Shown here piece by piece: positions 8,892 to 17,885 of a stretch of 64,000 nt of DNA. The stretch covers positions 6,200,001-6,264,000 of the forward strand of contig NZ_OZ186815.1 in the NCBI RefSeq assembly GCF_964273065.1. The letters are read 5' to 3'. A program made the translations under genes and the position numbers. Every line of letters begins with the position of its first letter. Position 1 is the first letter of the stretch. Origin of the DNA: Nocardiopsis dassonvillei_B. Lineage in GTDB: Bacteria; Actinomycetota; Actinomycetes; Streptosporangiales; Streptosporangiaceae. The notes below the pieces were generated by a model. It saw only the letters and a program-made list of their open reading frames with translations. It did not search any database and was not told the DNA's origin.

Positions 8892-10283
8892 TCAGCTGGC
8901 GAAGTCGAGCAGCTGCTGGGCGCGGCTCGGGTGGCGCAGCTTGGAGAGCGACTGCTTCTCCAGCTGCCGGATGCGCTCGCGGGTCAGGCCCAGGTGCTTG
9001 CCGATCTCGTCCAGGGTGCGGGGCCGCCCGTCCATGAGGCCGAAGCGCAGCGACATGATGGTCGCCTCGCGCGGCTCCAGGTCGGACAGGGCGTTGCGCA
9101 GCTGGTCGGCCATGAGCTGGCGGTCGACCACCTCGGAGGCCTCCGAGGCGTCCACGTCCTCGATGAGGTCGCCGATCCGGGTCTCGCCGTCCTCGCCGAT
9201 GGTGGAGTCCAGGCTGATGGGCTGGCGGGTGACCCGCAGCAGCTCCTCGATCTGCGCCGGGGTCTTGTCCAGCTCCAGCGCCAGCTCCTCCGGGGTGGGC
9301 TCCCGGCCCAGCGCCTGGTGCATGTCGCGCTCCAGGCGGCTGACCTTGCTCAGCAGCTCCAGCACGTGGACGGGCAGGCGGATGGTGCGCGCCGAGTCGG
9401 CGAAGCCGCGCTGGATGGCCTGGCGGATCCACCACATGGCGTAGGTGGAGAACTTGAAGCCCTTGGTGTAGTCGAACTTCTCGACCGCGCGGATCAGCCC
9501 GAGGTTGCCCTCCTGCACCACGTCCAGCAGCGACATGCCCCGGTCGCTGTACTTCTTGGCCACCGACACCACCAGGCGCAGGTTGGCCTCCAGCATGTGG
9601 GACTTGGCCTTGCGGCCGTCCTCGGCGATCCACTCCAGCTCTTCGCGCTCGGCCTCGGCCATCTCCACGGAGGGGTCCACCTCGCCGTGCAGGCCCAGCC
9701 GGTACTCGGCGTAGAGGCCGGCCTCGACCCGCTTGGCCAGCTCGACCTCCTGCTCGGCGGTGAGCAGCTGGCGGCGGCCGATGGCCTTGAGGTAGGTGTG
9801 GACGGAGTCGCCCATGGCGGGGGACTGGTCGTCCAGGTCGGCCTCGCCGGTCTCCGGGTCGAGGGTGGCCTGGGTGTCCTCGGTCTTCTTGGTGCGCCGC
9901 GTGGTGCGGGTCTTCCTCCGGGGGGAGGGGCCCTTGCGGGGTGCCACCTTGCCGGTCACGGCCTTGGGTGCCTCGTCGGTGTCGGGCACCGTCGCGATGA
10001 GAGTGTTTTCCAGCACGTCGTCCTCGGCGTCGGGTTCGGCCACCGGTGCGGAGTGGTCGCCCCCGTTGGCGAGCCGGACCCCGTGGTCGGTGAGTTCACG
10101 CAGGATGGCACGGCCGTCGCCGGCGGAGACTCCGGCCGCGGAGAAGGCGGTGCGCAGTTCGGTGAGGGACAGGTGTCCCTGGGCGCGCCCGCGGGTGAGC
10201 AGGTCGGTCAGTGCCGCGCGGTCGGCCGCGAACGGAGCGGTGCCGTCGGCGGGCGCCGAACGGGTCCGGGCTTTGCTCGTCAT
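8892..10283 (-). CDS. hrdB: Principal RNA polymerase sigma factor (HrdB/RpoD type)
   Basis: 463 residues from ATG at 10283, with GGGAGGGAGG upstream. The N-terminal ~150 residues hold region 1.1 and a basic/acidic linker (PRRKTRTTRRTKKTED). Core regions follow: region 1.2 (DSVHTYLKAIGR), region 2 with YSDRGMSLLDVVQEGN and YAMWWIRQAIQRGFADSARTIRLPVHV for -10 recognition, region 3, and region 4.2 helix-turn-helix LGLTRERIRQLEKQSLSKLRHP at the C-terminus. This is the group 1 architecture, so it should direct housekeeping transcription. Other group 2 paralogues may exist elsewhere; the length and acidic N-terminus favour the principal factor. Confidence 0.9.
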   Translation of the reverse strand: MTSKARTRSAPADGTAPFAADRAALTDLLTRGRAQGHLSLTELRTAFSAAGVSAGDGRAILRELTDHGVRLANGGDHSAPVAEPDAEDDVLENTLIATVPDTDEAPKAVTGKVAPRKGPSPRRKTRTTRRTKKTEDTQATLDPETGEADLDDQSPAMGDSVHTYLKAIGRRQLLTAEQEVELAKRVEAGLYAEYRLGLHGEVDPSVEMAEAEREELEWIAEDGRKAKSHMLEANLRLVVSVAKKYSDRGMSLLDVVQEGNLGLIRAVEKFDYTKGFKFSTYAMWWIRQAIQRGFADSARTIRLPVHVLELLSKVSRLERDMHQALGREPTPEELALELDKTPAQIEELLRVTRQPISLDSTIGEDGETRIGDLIEDVDASEASEVVDRQLMADQLRNALSDLEPREATIMSLRFGLMDGRPRTLDEIGKHLGLTRERIRQLEKQSLSKLRHPSRAQQLLDFAS

Positions 10284-10348
10284 CCGGACACCTCCCTCCC
10301 TTCCAAGACGTGTGGCACGTGGCGGAGGGTTCCCGCCGACTGGACGCG

Positions 10349-10377
10349 CCAATATGTCCAACGTGTCGGGGTGTCAA
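10349..10377 (-). promoter_or_regulatory. Putative sigma-70 type promoter of the sigma factor gene
   Basis: On the minus strand, TTGACA (10377-10372) is followed after exactly 17 bp by TATTGG (10354-10349), about 66 bp upstream of the ATG at 10283. The wider gene-free stretch 10284-10720 shows no credible coding sequence and separates this gene from menE. Confidence 0.5.
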
Positions 10378-10720
10378 ATGTTCCCCGTCTCGATTGGATA
10401 TCTTTCAGAGTGGTATAGATCACCGTGCGTTCGGTGGCCAGGGGTGTGAGACAGCGGGTAAGGGAGTCCGCCCGGGCGGCCGTGCCGGGGCGCGGCGCTC
10501 CGGGCGCGGGGGAGGGCGCAGGGGCGTGGGCGGGTGGACTCGTGGCTGTCGCCAACTGCGGACCTCCTTGGCAGAGGGGCCGTGGGAGCCGGGCGAACGG
10601 GTGGCCCGGATACACAGGTAGACGCCGGGAGGAGCAGGGAAGTTCCCCGTCTGCCGGACATGTCCGACCCCGGTCCGCCCGATCCCCGCCCGGGCCCGGG
10701 CCGGCCCGCCGCGCCGGGGC

Positions 10721-11959
10721 TCACCCGCGGCGCAGCGCCACCAGGTCCGGCTTGCCCGAGGCCAGCATCGGCAGCCGGTCGCGCACCTCCAGTTCGCGCG
10801 GCGCCGCGTAGGCGGGCAGCCGGTCGCGCACCACCGCGCGCAGGTGGTCCAGGGAGGGCGGGTCGGCCGGGTCGGCCGGCACCACCACCGCGCACACCCG
10901 CTCGCCCCACTCGGGGTCGGGGCGGCCCACCACCACCGACTCGGCCACCGCCGGGTCGGCCGCGACCAGCGCGTTGACCTGGCCCGGCACCACCTTGTGG
11001 CCGCCGGTGTTGATCACCTCGTCCATCCGGCCCAGCACCGTCAGCCGCTCCCCGTCCCAGCGCCCCAGGTCGTTGGTGCGCAGCACCCGGGTCCCGTCGG
11101 CGGAGGTCTCCGGACCGGGTTCCGCCGGGCCCTGCGGGGCGGTCCGGTAGCGGGTGAGCAGCGTGGGGCCCGACAGCAGCACCCGGCCCGAACCGTCCGG
11201 GCCCGGGGCGTCGATCCCCACCCCCACCCCGTCCAGCGGGACCCCGTCGTAGACGCAGCCGCCGCAGGTCTCGCTCATGCCGTAGGTGGTGACCACCCGG
11301 CCCCCGGCGGCGCGGGCCGCGGCCAGCAGCCCCGGCTCGGCGGCCGCCCCGCCCAGCAGGATCACCCCGAACGCCGACAGGTCCGCCCCGGCTGCCACCA
11401 GCCGCCGCAGCTGGGTCGGCACCAGGGACACGTGCGGGCGGACCCCCTCCGCCCGGGAGAGCACCTCCTCCACCGAGAACGGGGCGTGCACCGCCTCGGT
11501 GCCCATCACCAGCGCGCGCAGCATCACCTGGAGGCCGGAGATGTGCCCGGCGGGCAGCACGCACAGCCAGGAGTCCTCCGGCCGGGCGCCGATCCGCGCC
11601 ACCGAGGCCCGCGCCGAGGCGCGCAGCGCCGCCGCCGACAGCTCCACCCCCTTGGGGGCACCCGTCGACCCCGACGTGGTGACCACCAGGGCCGTCCCGG
11701 GAGCGGCGGGCGCACCGCCCTCCAGCGGAGTCTCCCCCCGCGGGGTCAGCACCGAGGAGGGGCGCATCGCGGCGAGCAGGTCCCGGACCCGGGCGTCGGG
11801 GGTCCCGGCGGGCACCGGCATCAGCGCCGGTCCGCCGCCCTCCAGGGCCGCGGCCAGCAGGTCGGACAGGTGACCCGGCTCCAGGCCCACGGCGGCGCGC
11901 AGGGCGGGACCGCCGGCGGTCGCCGGGTCGGGGACGTCGGGAAGGTTCGCGGAAGCCAC
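10721..11959 (-). CDS. menE: o-Succinylbenzoate-CoA ligase (acyl-adenylating)
   Basis: 412 residues from GTG at 11959. ANL-superfamily marks: P-loop TTSGSTGAPKG, A5-like TYGMSETCGG, A8-like GRMDEVINTGGHKVVPGQV and a final catalytic lysine region LASGKPDLVAL. It activates 2-succinylbenzoate to its CoA thioester in menaquinone synthesis. It diverges from menB, which takes the next step, so the assignment rests on both motif and context. It is shorter than many MenE proteins (about 450-500). No Shine-Dalgarno is visible, but TACCCT sits about 8 nt before the GTG, so the transcript may be leaderless; a longer N-terminus is open to 12028. Confidence 0.85.
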   Translation of the reverse strand: MASANLPDVPDPATAGGPALRAAVGLEPGHLSDLLAAALEGGGPALMPVPAGTPDARVRDLLAAMRPSSVLTPRGETPLEGGAPAAPGTALVVTTSGSTGAPKGVELSAAALRASARASVARIGARPEDSWLCVLPAGHISGLQVMLRALVMGTEAVHAPFSVEEVLSRAEGVRPHVSLVPTQLRRLVAAGADLSAFGVILLGGAAAEPGLLAAARAAGGRVVTTYGMSETCGGCVYDGVPLDGVGVGIDAPGPDGSGRVLLSGPTLLTRYRTAPQGPAEPGPETSADGTRVLRTNDLGRWDGERLTVLGRMDEVINTGGHKVVPGQVNALVAADPAVAESVVVGRPDPEWGERVCAVVVPADPADPPSLDHLRAVVRDRLPAYAAPRELEVRDRLPMLASGKPDLVALRRG

Positions 11960-12117
11960 GGGGCACAAGGGTACGCCCGCCGCGCCCCGCGGGGGCCGTA
12001 CCCGGTCGTCCCCGTCGGCCTGGCACAATGCGTAGGGTTGACGCGGGGGTCGCCGGTTCCGCTGGAGTCGGCCCGTGCACCCGCCGTTCCGATGTCCCGT
12101 GAGGAGAAGCAGTAGCC

Positions 12118-12957
12118 GTGAGCAGCGTGATCGACTGGCAGCGGTCGGGCGAGTATTCCGACATCATCTACGAGACCGCGGAGGGCATCGCCAAGATCAC
12201 GATCAACCGGCCCGAGCGGCACAACGCGTTCCGGCCGCAGACCCTCTTCGAGCTCCAGCAGGCGTTCAACATCGCCCGCGACGACTCCGAGGTCGGCGTG
12301 ATCATCTTCACCGGCGCCGGCGACCAGGCGTTCTGCTCCGGCGGCGACCAGAAGATCCGCGGCGACGACGGCTACATCGGCGACGACGCCGTGGCCCGCC
12401 AGGGCATCGGCCGGCTCAACGTCCTGGACCTGCAGGTGCAGATCCGCCGCCTGCCCAAGCCCGTCATCGCCATGGTCGCCGGGTGGTCCATCGGCGGCGG
12501 CAACGTGCTCCAGGTGTGCTGCGACCTCACCATCGCCGCCGACAACGCCAAGTTCGGCCAGACCGGCCCCAAGGTCGGCTCCTTCGACGGCGGCTACGGC
12601 TCCTGGCTGCTCGCCGAGACCGTCGGCCTGAAGAAGGCCCGCGAGATCTGGTACCTGTGCCGCCAGTACAGCGCCCAGGAGGCGCTGGACATGGGCATGA
12701 TCAACACGGTGGTCCCGCTGGCCGACCTGGAGAGGGAGACCGTCTCCTGGGCCCGCGAGCTGCTGGAGAAGTCCCCGCTGGCGCTGCGCATGCTCAAGGG
12801 CGCCATCAACGCCGTCAGCGACGGCGCCGCCGGGATGCAGCAGTTCGCCGGTGACGCCACCATGCTCTACTACATGAGCGAGGAGGCCCAGGAGGGCCGG
12901 GACGCCTTCAAGGAGAAGCGCCGTCCGGAGTTCGAGAAGTTCCCGCGCCGCCCGTGA
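12118..12957 (+). CDS. menB: 1,4-Dihydroxy-2-naphthoyl-CoA synthase
   Basis: 279 residues from GTG, with GAGGAG upstream. Crotonase fold with the MenB-type oxyanion and active-site segments: FCSGGDQKIRG near 75-85 and a second loop WSIGGGNVLQVCCDL; the conserved DGGYGSW follows. It closes the naphthoyl ring from succinylbenzoyl-CoA. Its stop overlaps the start of menC by 4 bp (GTGA), and menE diverges upstream. Confidence 0.95.
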   Translation: MSSVIDWQRSGEYSDIIYETAEGIAKITINRPERHNAFRPQTLFELQQAFNIARDDSEVGVIIFTGAGDQAFCSGGDQKIRGDDGYIGDDAVARQGIGRLNVLDLQVQIRRLPKPVIAMVAGWSIGGGNVLQVCCDLTIAADNAKFGQTGPKVGSFDGGYGSWLLAETVGLKKAREIWYLCRQYSAQEALDMGMINTVVPLADLERETVSWARELLEKSPLALRMLKGAINAVSDGAAGMQQFAGDATMLYYMSEEAQEGRDAFKEKRRPEFEKFPRRP

Positions 12958-13925
12958 CACCGACCGCCGACCCCGCCGCGGACACCGGCCCCGCGGCGGG
13001 CCGGGCCTTCGCCATCGGCCTGCGCGACCGGTTCCGCGGCATCACCGTGCGCGAGGGCATGCTGGTGCGCGGCCCCGCCGGATGGGGCGAGTTCTCCCCC
13101 TTCGCCGAGTACGGGCCGCGCGAGTGCGCCCGCTGGTGGGCGGCCTGCCACGAGGCCGCCCACCTGGGCTGGCCCGCCCCGGTGCGCGACCGGGTCGCGG
13201 TCAACGTCACCGTCCCGGCCGTGGACCCCGCGAAGGCGCACGCGATCGTCGCGGCGGGCGGTTGCGCCACCGCCAAGGTGAAGGTCGCCGAGCGGGGCCA
13301 GGACCCGGCCCGGGACCTGGAGCGGGTGGAGGCCGTGCGCGACGCGCTGGGCCCCGCGGGGAGGCTGCGCGTCGACGCCAACGGCGGCTGGGACGTGGAC
13401 ACGGCGGTCCGGATGGTCCGCGCCCTGGACCGGTACGGGCTGGAGTACGTCGAGCAGCCCTGCGCCACCCTGGACGGGCTCGCCGCGGTGCGCCGCCGGG
13501 TGGACGTGCCGGTGGCCGCCGACGAGTCGGTCCGCCGGGCCGAGGACCCGCTGAAGGTGCGCGCCGCCGACGCCGCCGACATCGTCGTGCTCAAGGTGCA
13601 GCCCCTGGGCGGGGTCCGCGCCGCCCTGCGGGTCGCCGAGGCCTGCGGACTGCCGGTGGTGGTCTCCAGCGCCGTCGAGACGTCGGTGGGCCTGGCCGCC
13701 GGTGTGGCCCTGGCCGCCGCCCTGCCGGAGCTGCCCTACGCGTGCGGGCTGGCGACCATGCAGATGCTCACCGCCGACGTCACCGCCGACCCGCTGCTGC
13801 CCGTGGACGGGTACCTGCCCGTGCGCCGGGTAGAGGTCGATGAGGAGCGGTTGAGCGCGGTCGAGGCCGACCCCGCGCCCTGGCGCGCCCGTGCCGAGGC
13901 CGCCATCGCCGCCGAGGGCGGCTGA
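12954..13925 (+). CDS. menC: o-Succinylbenzoate synthase
   Basis: 323 residues from GTG, translationally coupled to menB by a 4-bp overlap. Enolase-superfamily active site: KVKV lysine pair, RVDANGG (first metal Asp), YVEQPC (Glu), ADESVRR (second metal acid), and VLKVQPLGG (C-terminal Lys). It dehydrates SHCHC to succinylbenzoate. The C-terminal half (SAVETSVGLAAGVALAA) is typical of short actinobacterial MenC proteins. Confidence 0.94.
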   Translation: MTPTADPAADTGPAAGRAFAIGLRDRFRGITVREGMLVRGPAGWGEFSPFAEYGPRECARWWAACHEAAHLGWPAPVRDRVAVNVTVPAVDPAKAHAIVAAGGCATAKVKVAERGQDPARDLERVEAVRDALGPAGRLRVDANGGWDVDTAVRMVRALDRYGLEYVEQPCATLDGLAAVRRRVDVPVAADESVRRAEDPLKVRAADAADIVVLKVQPLGGVRAALRVAEACGLPVVVSSAVETSVGLAAGVALAAALPELPYACGLATMQMLTADVTADPLLPVDGYLPVRRVEVDEERLSAVEADPAPWRARAEAAIAAEGG

Positions 13926-14014
13926 TCCGCCCGGGACACGGATCACAACCCCGGGCGTTCGCCGTCCACGCCCGAACGGGGTTCACTGGAAGGTGTGCGC
14001 CCGCGAGATCAGGG

Positions 14015-14028
14015 GTGCCGTGCGGCAC
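14015..14028. promoter_or_regulatory. Inverted repeat upstream of menD (possible operator)
   Basis: GTGCCG-TG-CGGCAC is a perfect 6-bp palindrome about 55 bp upstream of the menD start; GGGTGCC/GGCACCC also pair around it. Whether it is an operator or a transcript hairpin cannot be decided by eye. Confidence 0.3.
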
Positions 14029-14082
14029 ACCGGCACCCTGCGGTGATACTTGGTACATAGCTGACGAACGAAAGCCTTGTGG

Positions 14083-15798
14083 ATGAATCCGTCTACCGCC
14101 CTGGCGCGGGTCCTCGTCGATGAACTGGCCCGCTGCGGCCTGACCGAGGCCGTCGTCGCGCCGGGGTCGCGCTCGACGCCGCTCGCGCTCGCCCTGGTCT
14201 CCCACCCCGGGGTCCGGGTGCACGTGCGTGTGGACGAGCGGTCGGCGTCCTTCCTCGCGCTGGGGCTGGCCCGGTCGTCGCGCAGCCCGGTGGCCGTGGT
14301 GTGCACCTCCGGGACCGCCGCCGCCAACTTCCACCCCGCGGTGCTGGAGGCCGACGAGAGCGGGGTGCCGCTGCTGGTGCTGACCGCCGACCGGCCGCCG
14401 GAGCTGCGCGGCACCGGCGCCAACCAGACCGTCGACCAGATCGGCCTGTACGGCGGCGCGGTGCGGATGTTCGCCGAGGTCGGCACACCCGACCCGGTAC
14501 CGGGGATGGTCGCCTACTGGCGTTCGCTGGTGGGGCGCGCCTGGGGCGCCGCCCGGGGCGGACGGCCCGGACCGGTGCACCTCAACGTGGCGTTCCGCGA
14601 CCCGCTCACCCCCGACGGCCCGGGCGGGGAGTGGCCCGAGCCCCTGGAGGGGCGGGCCGGGGGGGCGCCGTGGATCTCCCGCCCGGGTCCGGCCGCCGAA
14701 CCGCCTCCGTTCGTCCTGCCCGACGTCGAGCGCGGCGTGATCGTGTGCGGTGACGGCGACTACGACCCGGTGCCGTTCCTGGCGCTGGCCGAGCTGACCG
14801 GGTGGCCGCTGCTGGCCGAGCCCACGTCCAACGCCCGACGGGTGGGCGCGGTCTCCACCTACCGGCAGCTGCTGGCGTCCCCGGCGATCGCCGCGGGACC
14901 GGCCCCGGACCTGGTGGTCAGCGTGGGGCGGCCCAACCTTTCGCGGCAGACCCTGGCGTTCCTGCGCCGGGCCCGCCGCCACGTGGTGGTCACCGCCGGG
15001 GCGCTGGGCGACCCGGGCGCGTCGCTGCCCACCGGGTTCGCCGACCCGGCGCGCACCGCCACCGACGTGGCGGCCGCCGTCGCGGCCCCGGCGGGGCTGT
15101 CCTTCGAGGACCCGCGCCGCACCGACTGGTCGCGGCTGTGGTGGCGGGCCGAGTCCGCCGCCCGCACCGCCCTGGACGCGGTGCTGGACGAGCAGGAGAC
15201 GCTGACCGAGCCCCGGCTGGCCCGCGACCTGGTGTCGCACCTGGCCGCGGGGTCGCTGCTGTTCGCCGGGTCGAGCATGCCCATCCGCGACCTGGACGCC
15301 ACGATGCGGGCCCGCTGCGGGGTGCGCCTGGTCGGCAACCGGGGCGTGAGCGGCATCGACGGCACCGTGTCCACGGCCATCGGCGCCGCACTGGCCCACC
15401 AGGCCGCAGACCCGGCCGCGGGGGCGTTCGCCCTGTTGGGCGACCTCGCGGTGCTGCACGACCAGAACGGGCTGGTCATCGGGCCGGGGGAGCCGCGCCC
15501 GGACCTGGCGATCGTGGTGGTCAACAACGACGGCGGCGGGATCTTCTCCGGTCTGGAGCAGGCCGGGCACCCCGACTTCGAGCGGGTCTTCGGGACCCCG
15601 CACGGGGTGACGATGGAGCGGGTGGCGGCGATGGCGGACGTGCCCTACGTCCACCTGGAGTGGGCCACCGACCTGCCCAAGGCGCTGCTGGGGGAGGGGG
15701 TGCGCATCGTGGAGGTGCGCACCGACCGCGCCGAGGGCGCGGCCCTGCGCAGACGCCTCCAGGCGGCGGTCGACACCGCCCTGGCCGAGGCCCTGTAG
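14083..15798 (+). CDS. menD: SEPHCHC synthase (2-succinyl-5-enolpyruvyl-6-hydroxy-3-cyclohexene-1-carboxylate synthase)
   Basis: 571 residues from ATG at 14083 (a TTG two codons earlier is also in frame). Three-domain ThDP enzyme: N-terminal Pyr domain with VVAPGSRSTPLAL and the catalytic-type Glu region, a central domain, and a C-terminal PP domain with ThDP/Mg motif GDLAVLHDQ...NNDGGGIF. It joins isochorismate and 2-oxoglutarate in menaquinone synthesis. It lies 157 bp after menC with its own upstream region, so it may be separately expressed. The isochorismate-forming partner is at 41475-42752. Confidence 0.95.
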   Translation: MNPSTALARVLVDELARCGLTEAVVAPGSRSTPLALALVSHPGVRVHVRVDERSASFLALGLARSSRSPVAVVCTSGTAAANFHPAVLEADESGVPLLVLTADRPPELRGTGANQTVDQIGLYGGAVRMFAEVGTPDPVPGMVAYWRSLVGRAWGAARGGRPGPVHLNVAFRDPLTPDGPGGEWPEPLEGRAGGAPWISRPGPAAEPPPFVLPDVERGVIVCGDGDYDPVPFLALAELTGWPLLAEPTSNARRVGAVSTYRQLLASPAIAAGPAPDLVVSVGRPNLSRQTLAFLRRARRHVVVTAGALGDPGASLPTGFADPARTATDVAAAVAAPAGLSFEDPRRTDWSRLWWRAESAARTALDAVLDEQETLTEPRLARDLVSHLAAGSLLFAGSSMPIRDLDATMRARCGVRLVGNRGVSGIDGTVSTAIGAALAHQAADPAAGAFALLGDLAVLHDQNGLVIGPGEPRPDLAIVVVNNDGGGIFSGLEQAGHPDFERVFGTPHGVTMERVAAMADVPYVHLEWATDLPKALLGEGVRIVEVRTDRAEGAALRRRLQAAVDTALAEAL

Positions 15799-15814
15799 CG
15801 CCTGTGCACACCGA

Positions 15815-15841
15815 GCCCCGCCGGACCGGGTCCGGCGGGGC
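15815..15841 (+). terminator. Hairpin terminator after menD
   Basis: GCCCCGCCGGACC (15815-15827) pairs with 15829-15841, a near-continuous GC stem 17 bp after the menD stop. Confidence 0.7.
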
Positions 15842-15932
15842 GGTTCTCTGCGTGGAATCTCCGCGCGTCGCGATGAGTTCCGCCGGATCCGGTGGTCGTA
15901 CCGTCGAACCCGGAACCGAGGAGGAACCTCCG

Positions 15933-16499
15933 ATGCGCAACGTGACCTGTTCGATGGGCGTCTCGCTCGACGGCTACATCGCCGGGCCGGACGGCGGATT
16001 CAACTGGTCGGCGCCCGACCGGGATGTGTTCGACCTGGCCACCGACGAGGTGCGCCGGACCGGCGCCTACCTGCTGGGGCGGCGGCTGTACGAGACGATG
16101 ACGTACTGGGAGACGGCCGACCAGCACCCGGAACACGACCACCCGACGCGCGCGTTCGCCGAGCTCTGGCGGGCGCTGCCCAAGGTGGTCTTCTCCACCA
16201 CGCTCTCCGAGGTACGGGGCCGCACCCGCCTGGCGTCCGGCGGCCTGGCGCAGGAGGTCGAGCGGCTGCGGGCCGAGCCGGGGGAGGGCGACATCGCGAT
16301 CGGCGGGGCCATCCTGGCCGCCGAGGCGGCCGCGCTGGGCCTGGTCGACGAGTACCGGCTCCGGGTGTACCCGGTGCTGGTCGGCGGCGGCACCCCGTTC
16401 TTCCCCCGGGCCGAACGCCACGTGGACCTGGACCTGGTCGAGTCCCGCCCGGTCGGTTCCTCGAAGGTGGCCTACCTCCGCTACCGCGTGGTCCGCTGA
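15933..16499 (+). CDS. Dihydrofolate reductase/RibD C-terminal family protein
   Basis: 188 residues from ATG with GAGGAGGAACC upstream. The start MRNVTCSMGVSLDGYIAGPDG and later TGAYLLGRRLYETMTYW, DIAIGGAILAAEA, and VYPVLVGGGTPFFP mark the RibD-C/DHFR-like fold that binds NADPH. Many such stand-alone proteins are annotated as dihydrofolate reductases without proof; the substrate here is unknown. It stands between the men cluster and the acquired island. Confidence 0.88.
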   Translation: MRNVTCSMGVSLDGYIAGPDGGFNWSAPDRDVFDLATDEVRRTGAYLLGRRLYETMTYWETADQHPEHDHPTRAFAELWRALPKVVFSTTLSEVRGRTRLASGGLAQEVERLRAEPGEGDIAIGGAILAAEAAALGLVDEYRLRVYPVLVGGGTPFFPRAERHVDLDLVESRPVGSSKVAYLRYRVVR

Positions 16500-16604
16500 C
16501 AGGGTCGCCTATTGGACCTAGTGCTGTGTCCGGAAAGGTTCGCCCGGGTGAGTGATCGGTGTCAGAGTTGACCGCAACACCAGCAGTCGTCCCTGGGAGC
16601 CGCG

Positions 16605-16897
16605 GCGTCCGCATCCCTCAAAGCCCGCAGACTCACCGACCCCGAAAGCCGAAAACTGCAACACATCGTCCGCCGAGGCAGCACCAACACCGTGCGCTAC
16701 CGGCGGGCGATGATCATCCTGGCCTCGACCAGCAGCAACACCGCCCCGGTTATCGCCAGCCTGGTCGCCGCCGACGAGAGAACCGTCCGCGAGGCCATCC
16801 ACGCCTTCAACACCCAAGGACTGAGCTGCCTGGACCCTATGTGGGCGGGAGGCCGTCCCCGCCTGCTCACCCCCGACGAGGAAGCCCTCGTCCTAAG
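16605..16897 (+). pseudogene. IS630-family transposase, N-terminal fragment
   Basis: The frame reads KARRLTDPESRKLQHIVRRG, then RYRRAMIILAST, RTVREAIHAFN and GGRPRLLTPDEEALV, the helix-turn-helix domain of IS630 transposases. The reading frame stops matching at about 16897, where the inverted repeat of an IS5-like element begins, and no DDE domain follows. No clear start codon was found in frame. It is a dead remnant broken by a second insertion. Confidence 0.65.
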
Positions 16898-17788
16898 ACT
16901 GAACCTTTTTCAGCCTGAAAGTGCAGGTCACAGCCGCGTACCGGCCACTGGGAACCACCCCTGACAGCAAGAAGCCCCTGGTGAACGGGTCAACAACCAC
17001 GAAGACCTGAATCCCAAGGGCTCTGATGCTGTTCTACCGCGCCGCCTTGCCGTTGTCACGCCGCACCCTCAACCTGGCCGCCCGCACCATCCGCGCCCAC
17101 CGCGCCCGGACCCGATCCCGGTGGCGCAGGCTCGACCCGGCCGTTCAGGCCCTGCTCGTGCTGGTCCACCTGTACAAGGGTGAGCCCTTCGCCCGGGTCG
17201 CGGCCGGATCCGGCATCAGCACCGCAACCGCATGAGGGTACGTGCGCGAGAGCACCCGCCTGCTCGCCACCCAGGCCTCCACCCTGGAACAGGGGCTGCG
17301 CCGTGCCCGCGGCAGCGGCCACGGATACGTGATCGTGGACGGCACCCTCATCGCCTGCGACCGCCTCGCCGCCGACCGGCCCTTCTCCTCCGGCACGGCA
17401 TGGACATCCAGATCGTGTCCGCCCCCGACGGCGAGCCGGTGTGGACCTCGTGGTCGCTGCCCGGCACGGTGCACGACACCAGGGCCGCCCGGATCTGGCA
17501 GATCGCCGAGCGCATCGAGGCGGCAGGGTTCATCGGCCTGGGCGACAAGGGTTATGTCGGTTTGGCCGAGGTGGTGTTCTGCCCGTTCAAGGGGCGCGGC
17601 AAGCTCCAGTGGAAGAGGGACGCCAACTCCGTCCACGCCAAGCTCCGCGCACCCGGCGAACGCGCGATCGCCCAGCTCAAGAACTGGACCGTCCTGCGCC
17701 GCCTACGCTGCTGCCCGCACTAGGCCGGCCGGATCACCCGCGCTGTGCTGGTGCTTCGACTCCGCGAAGCACGATGAAAAGGCTCACT
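16898..17788 (+). mobile_element. Degenerate IS5-family insertion sequence
   Basis: Imperfect terminal inverted repeats are visible: GACTGAACCTTTTTCA at 16898-16913 and, reversed, AGTGAGCCTTTTCA at 17788-17775. They bracket a broken IS5-like transposase. The element seems to have landed inside an IS630 remnant. No convincing target duplication was found. Confidence 0.5.
17026..17777 (+). pseudogene. IS5-family transposase, broken by two stops and a frameshift
   Basis: The first part (FYRAALPLSRRTLNLAARTI ... PAVQALLVLVHLYKGEPFARVAAGSGISTATA) ends at a TGA at 17233 where a Trp codon is expected; the same frame resumes with GYVREST and reaches VIVDGTLIACDRLAADRPF. A frameshift near 17395 moves the DDE domain (MDIQIVSAPDGEP, LPGTVHDTRAARIW, GDKGY, LRAPGERAIAQLKNW) into another frame. 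A TAG at 17721 interrupts the end, after which AGRITRAVLVLRLREAR continues to 17777. The element cannot make an active transposase. Confidence 0.85.
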
Positions 17789-17885
17789 GTGCGGTGCCTG
17801 AATCGCTGATCTTATGAAACTGGTTCTCCCGGAATGAGGAACCCCCTGTTGGTAAATATCAATCATTTCAAGCTCTGGATTGTTA

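Noticed and set aside
13947..13983. Imperfect inverted repeat after menC as a terminator
   Set aside because: The arms conflict with each other and leave a bulge, so it is not strong enough to call.
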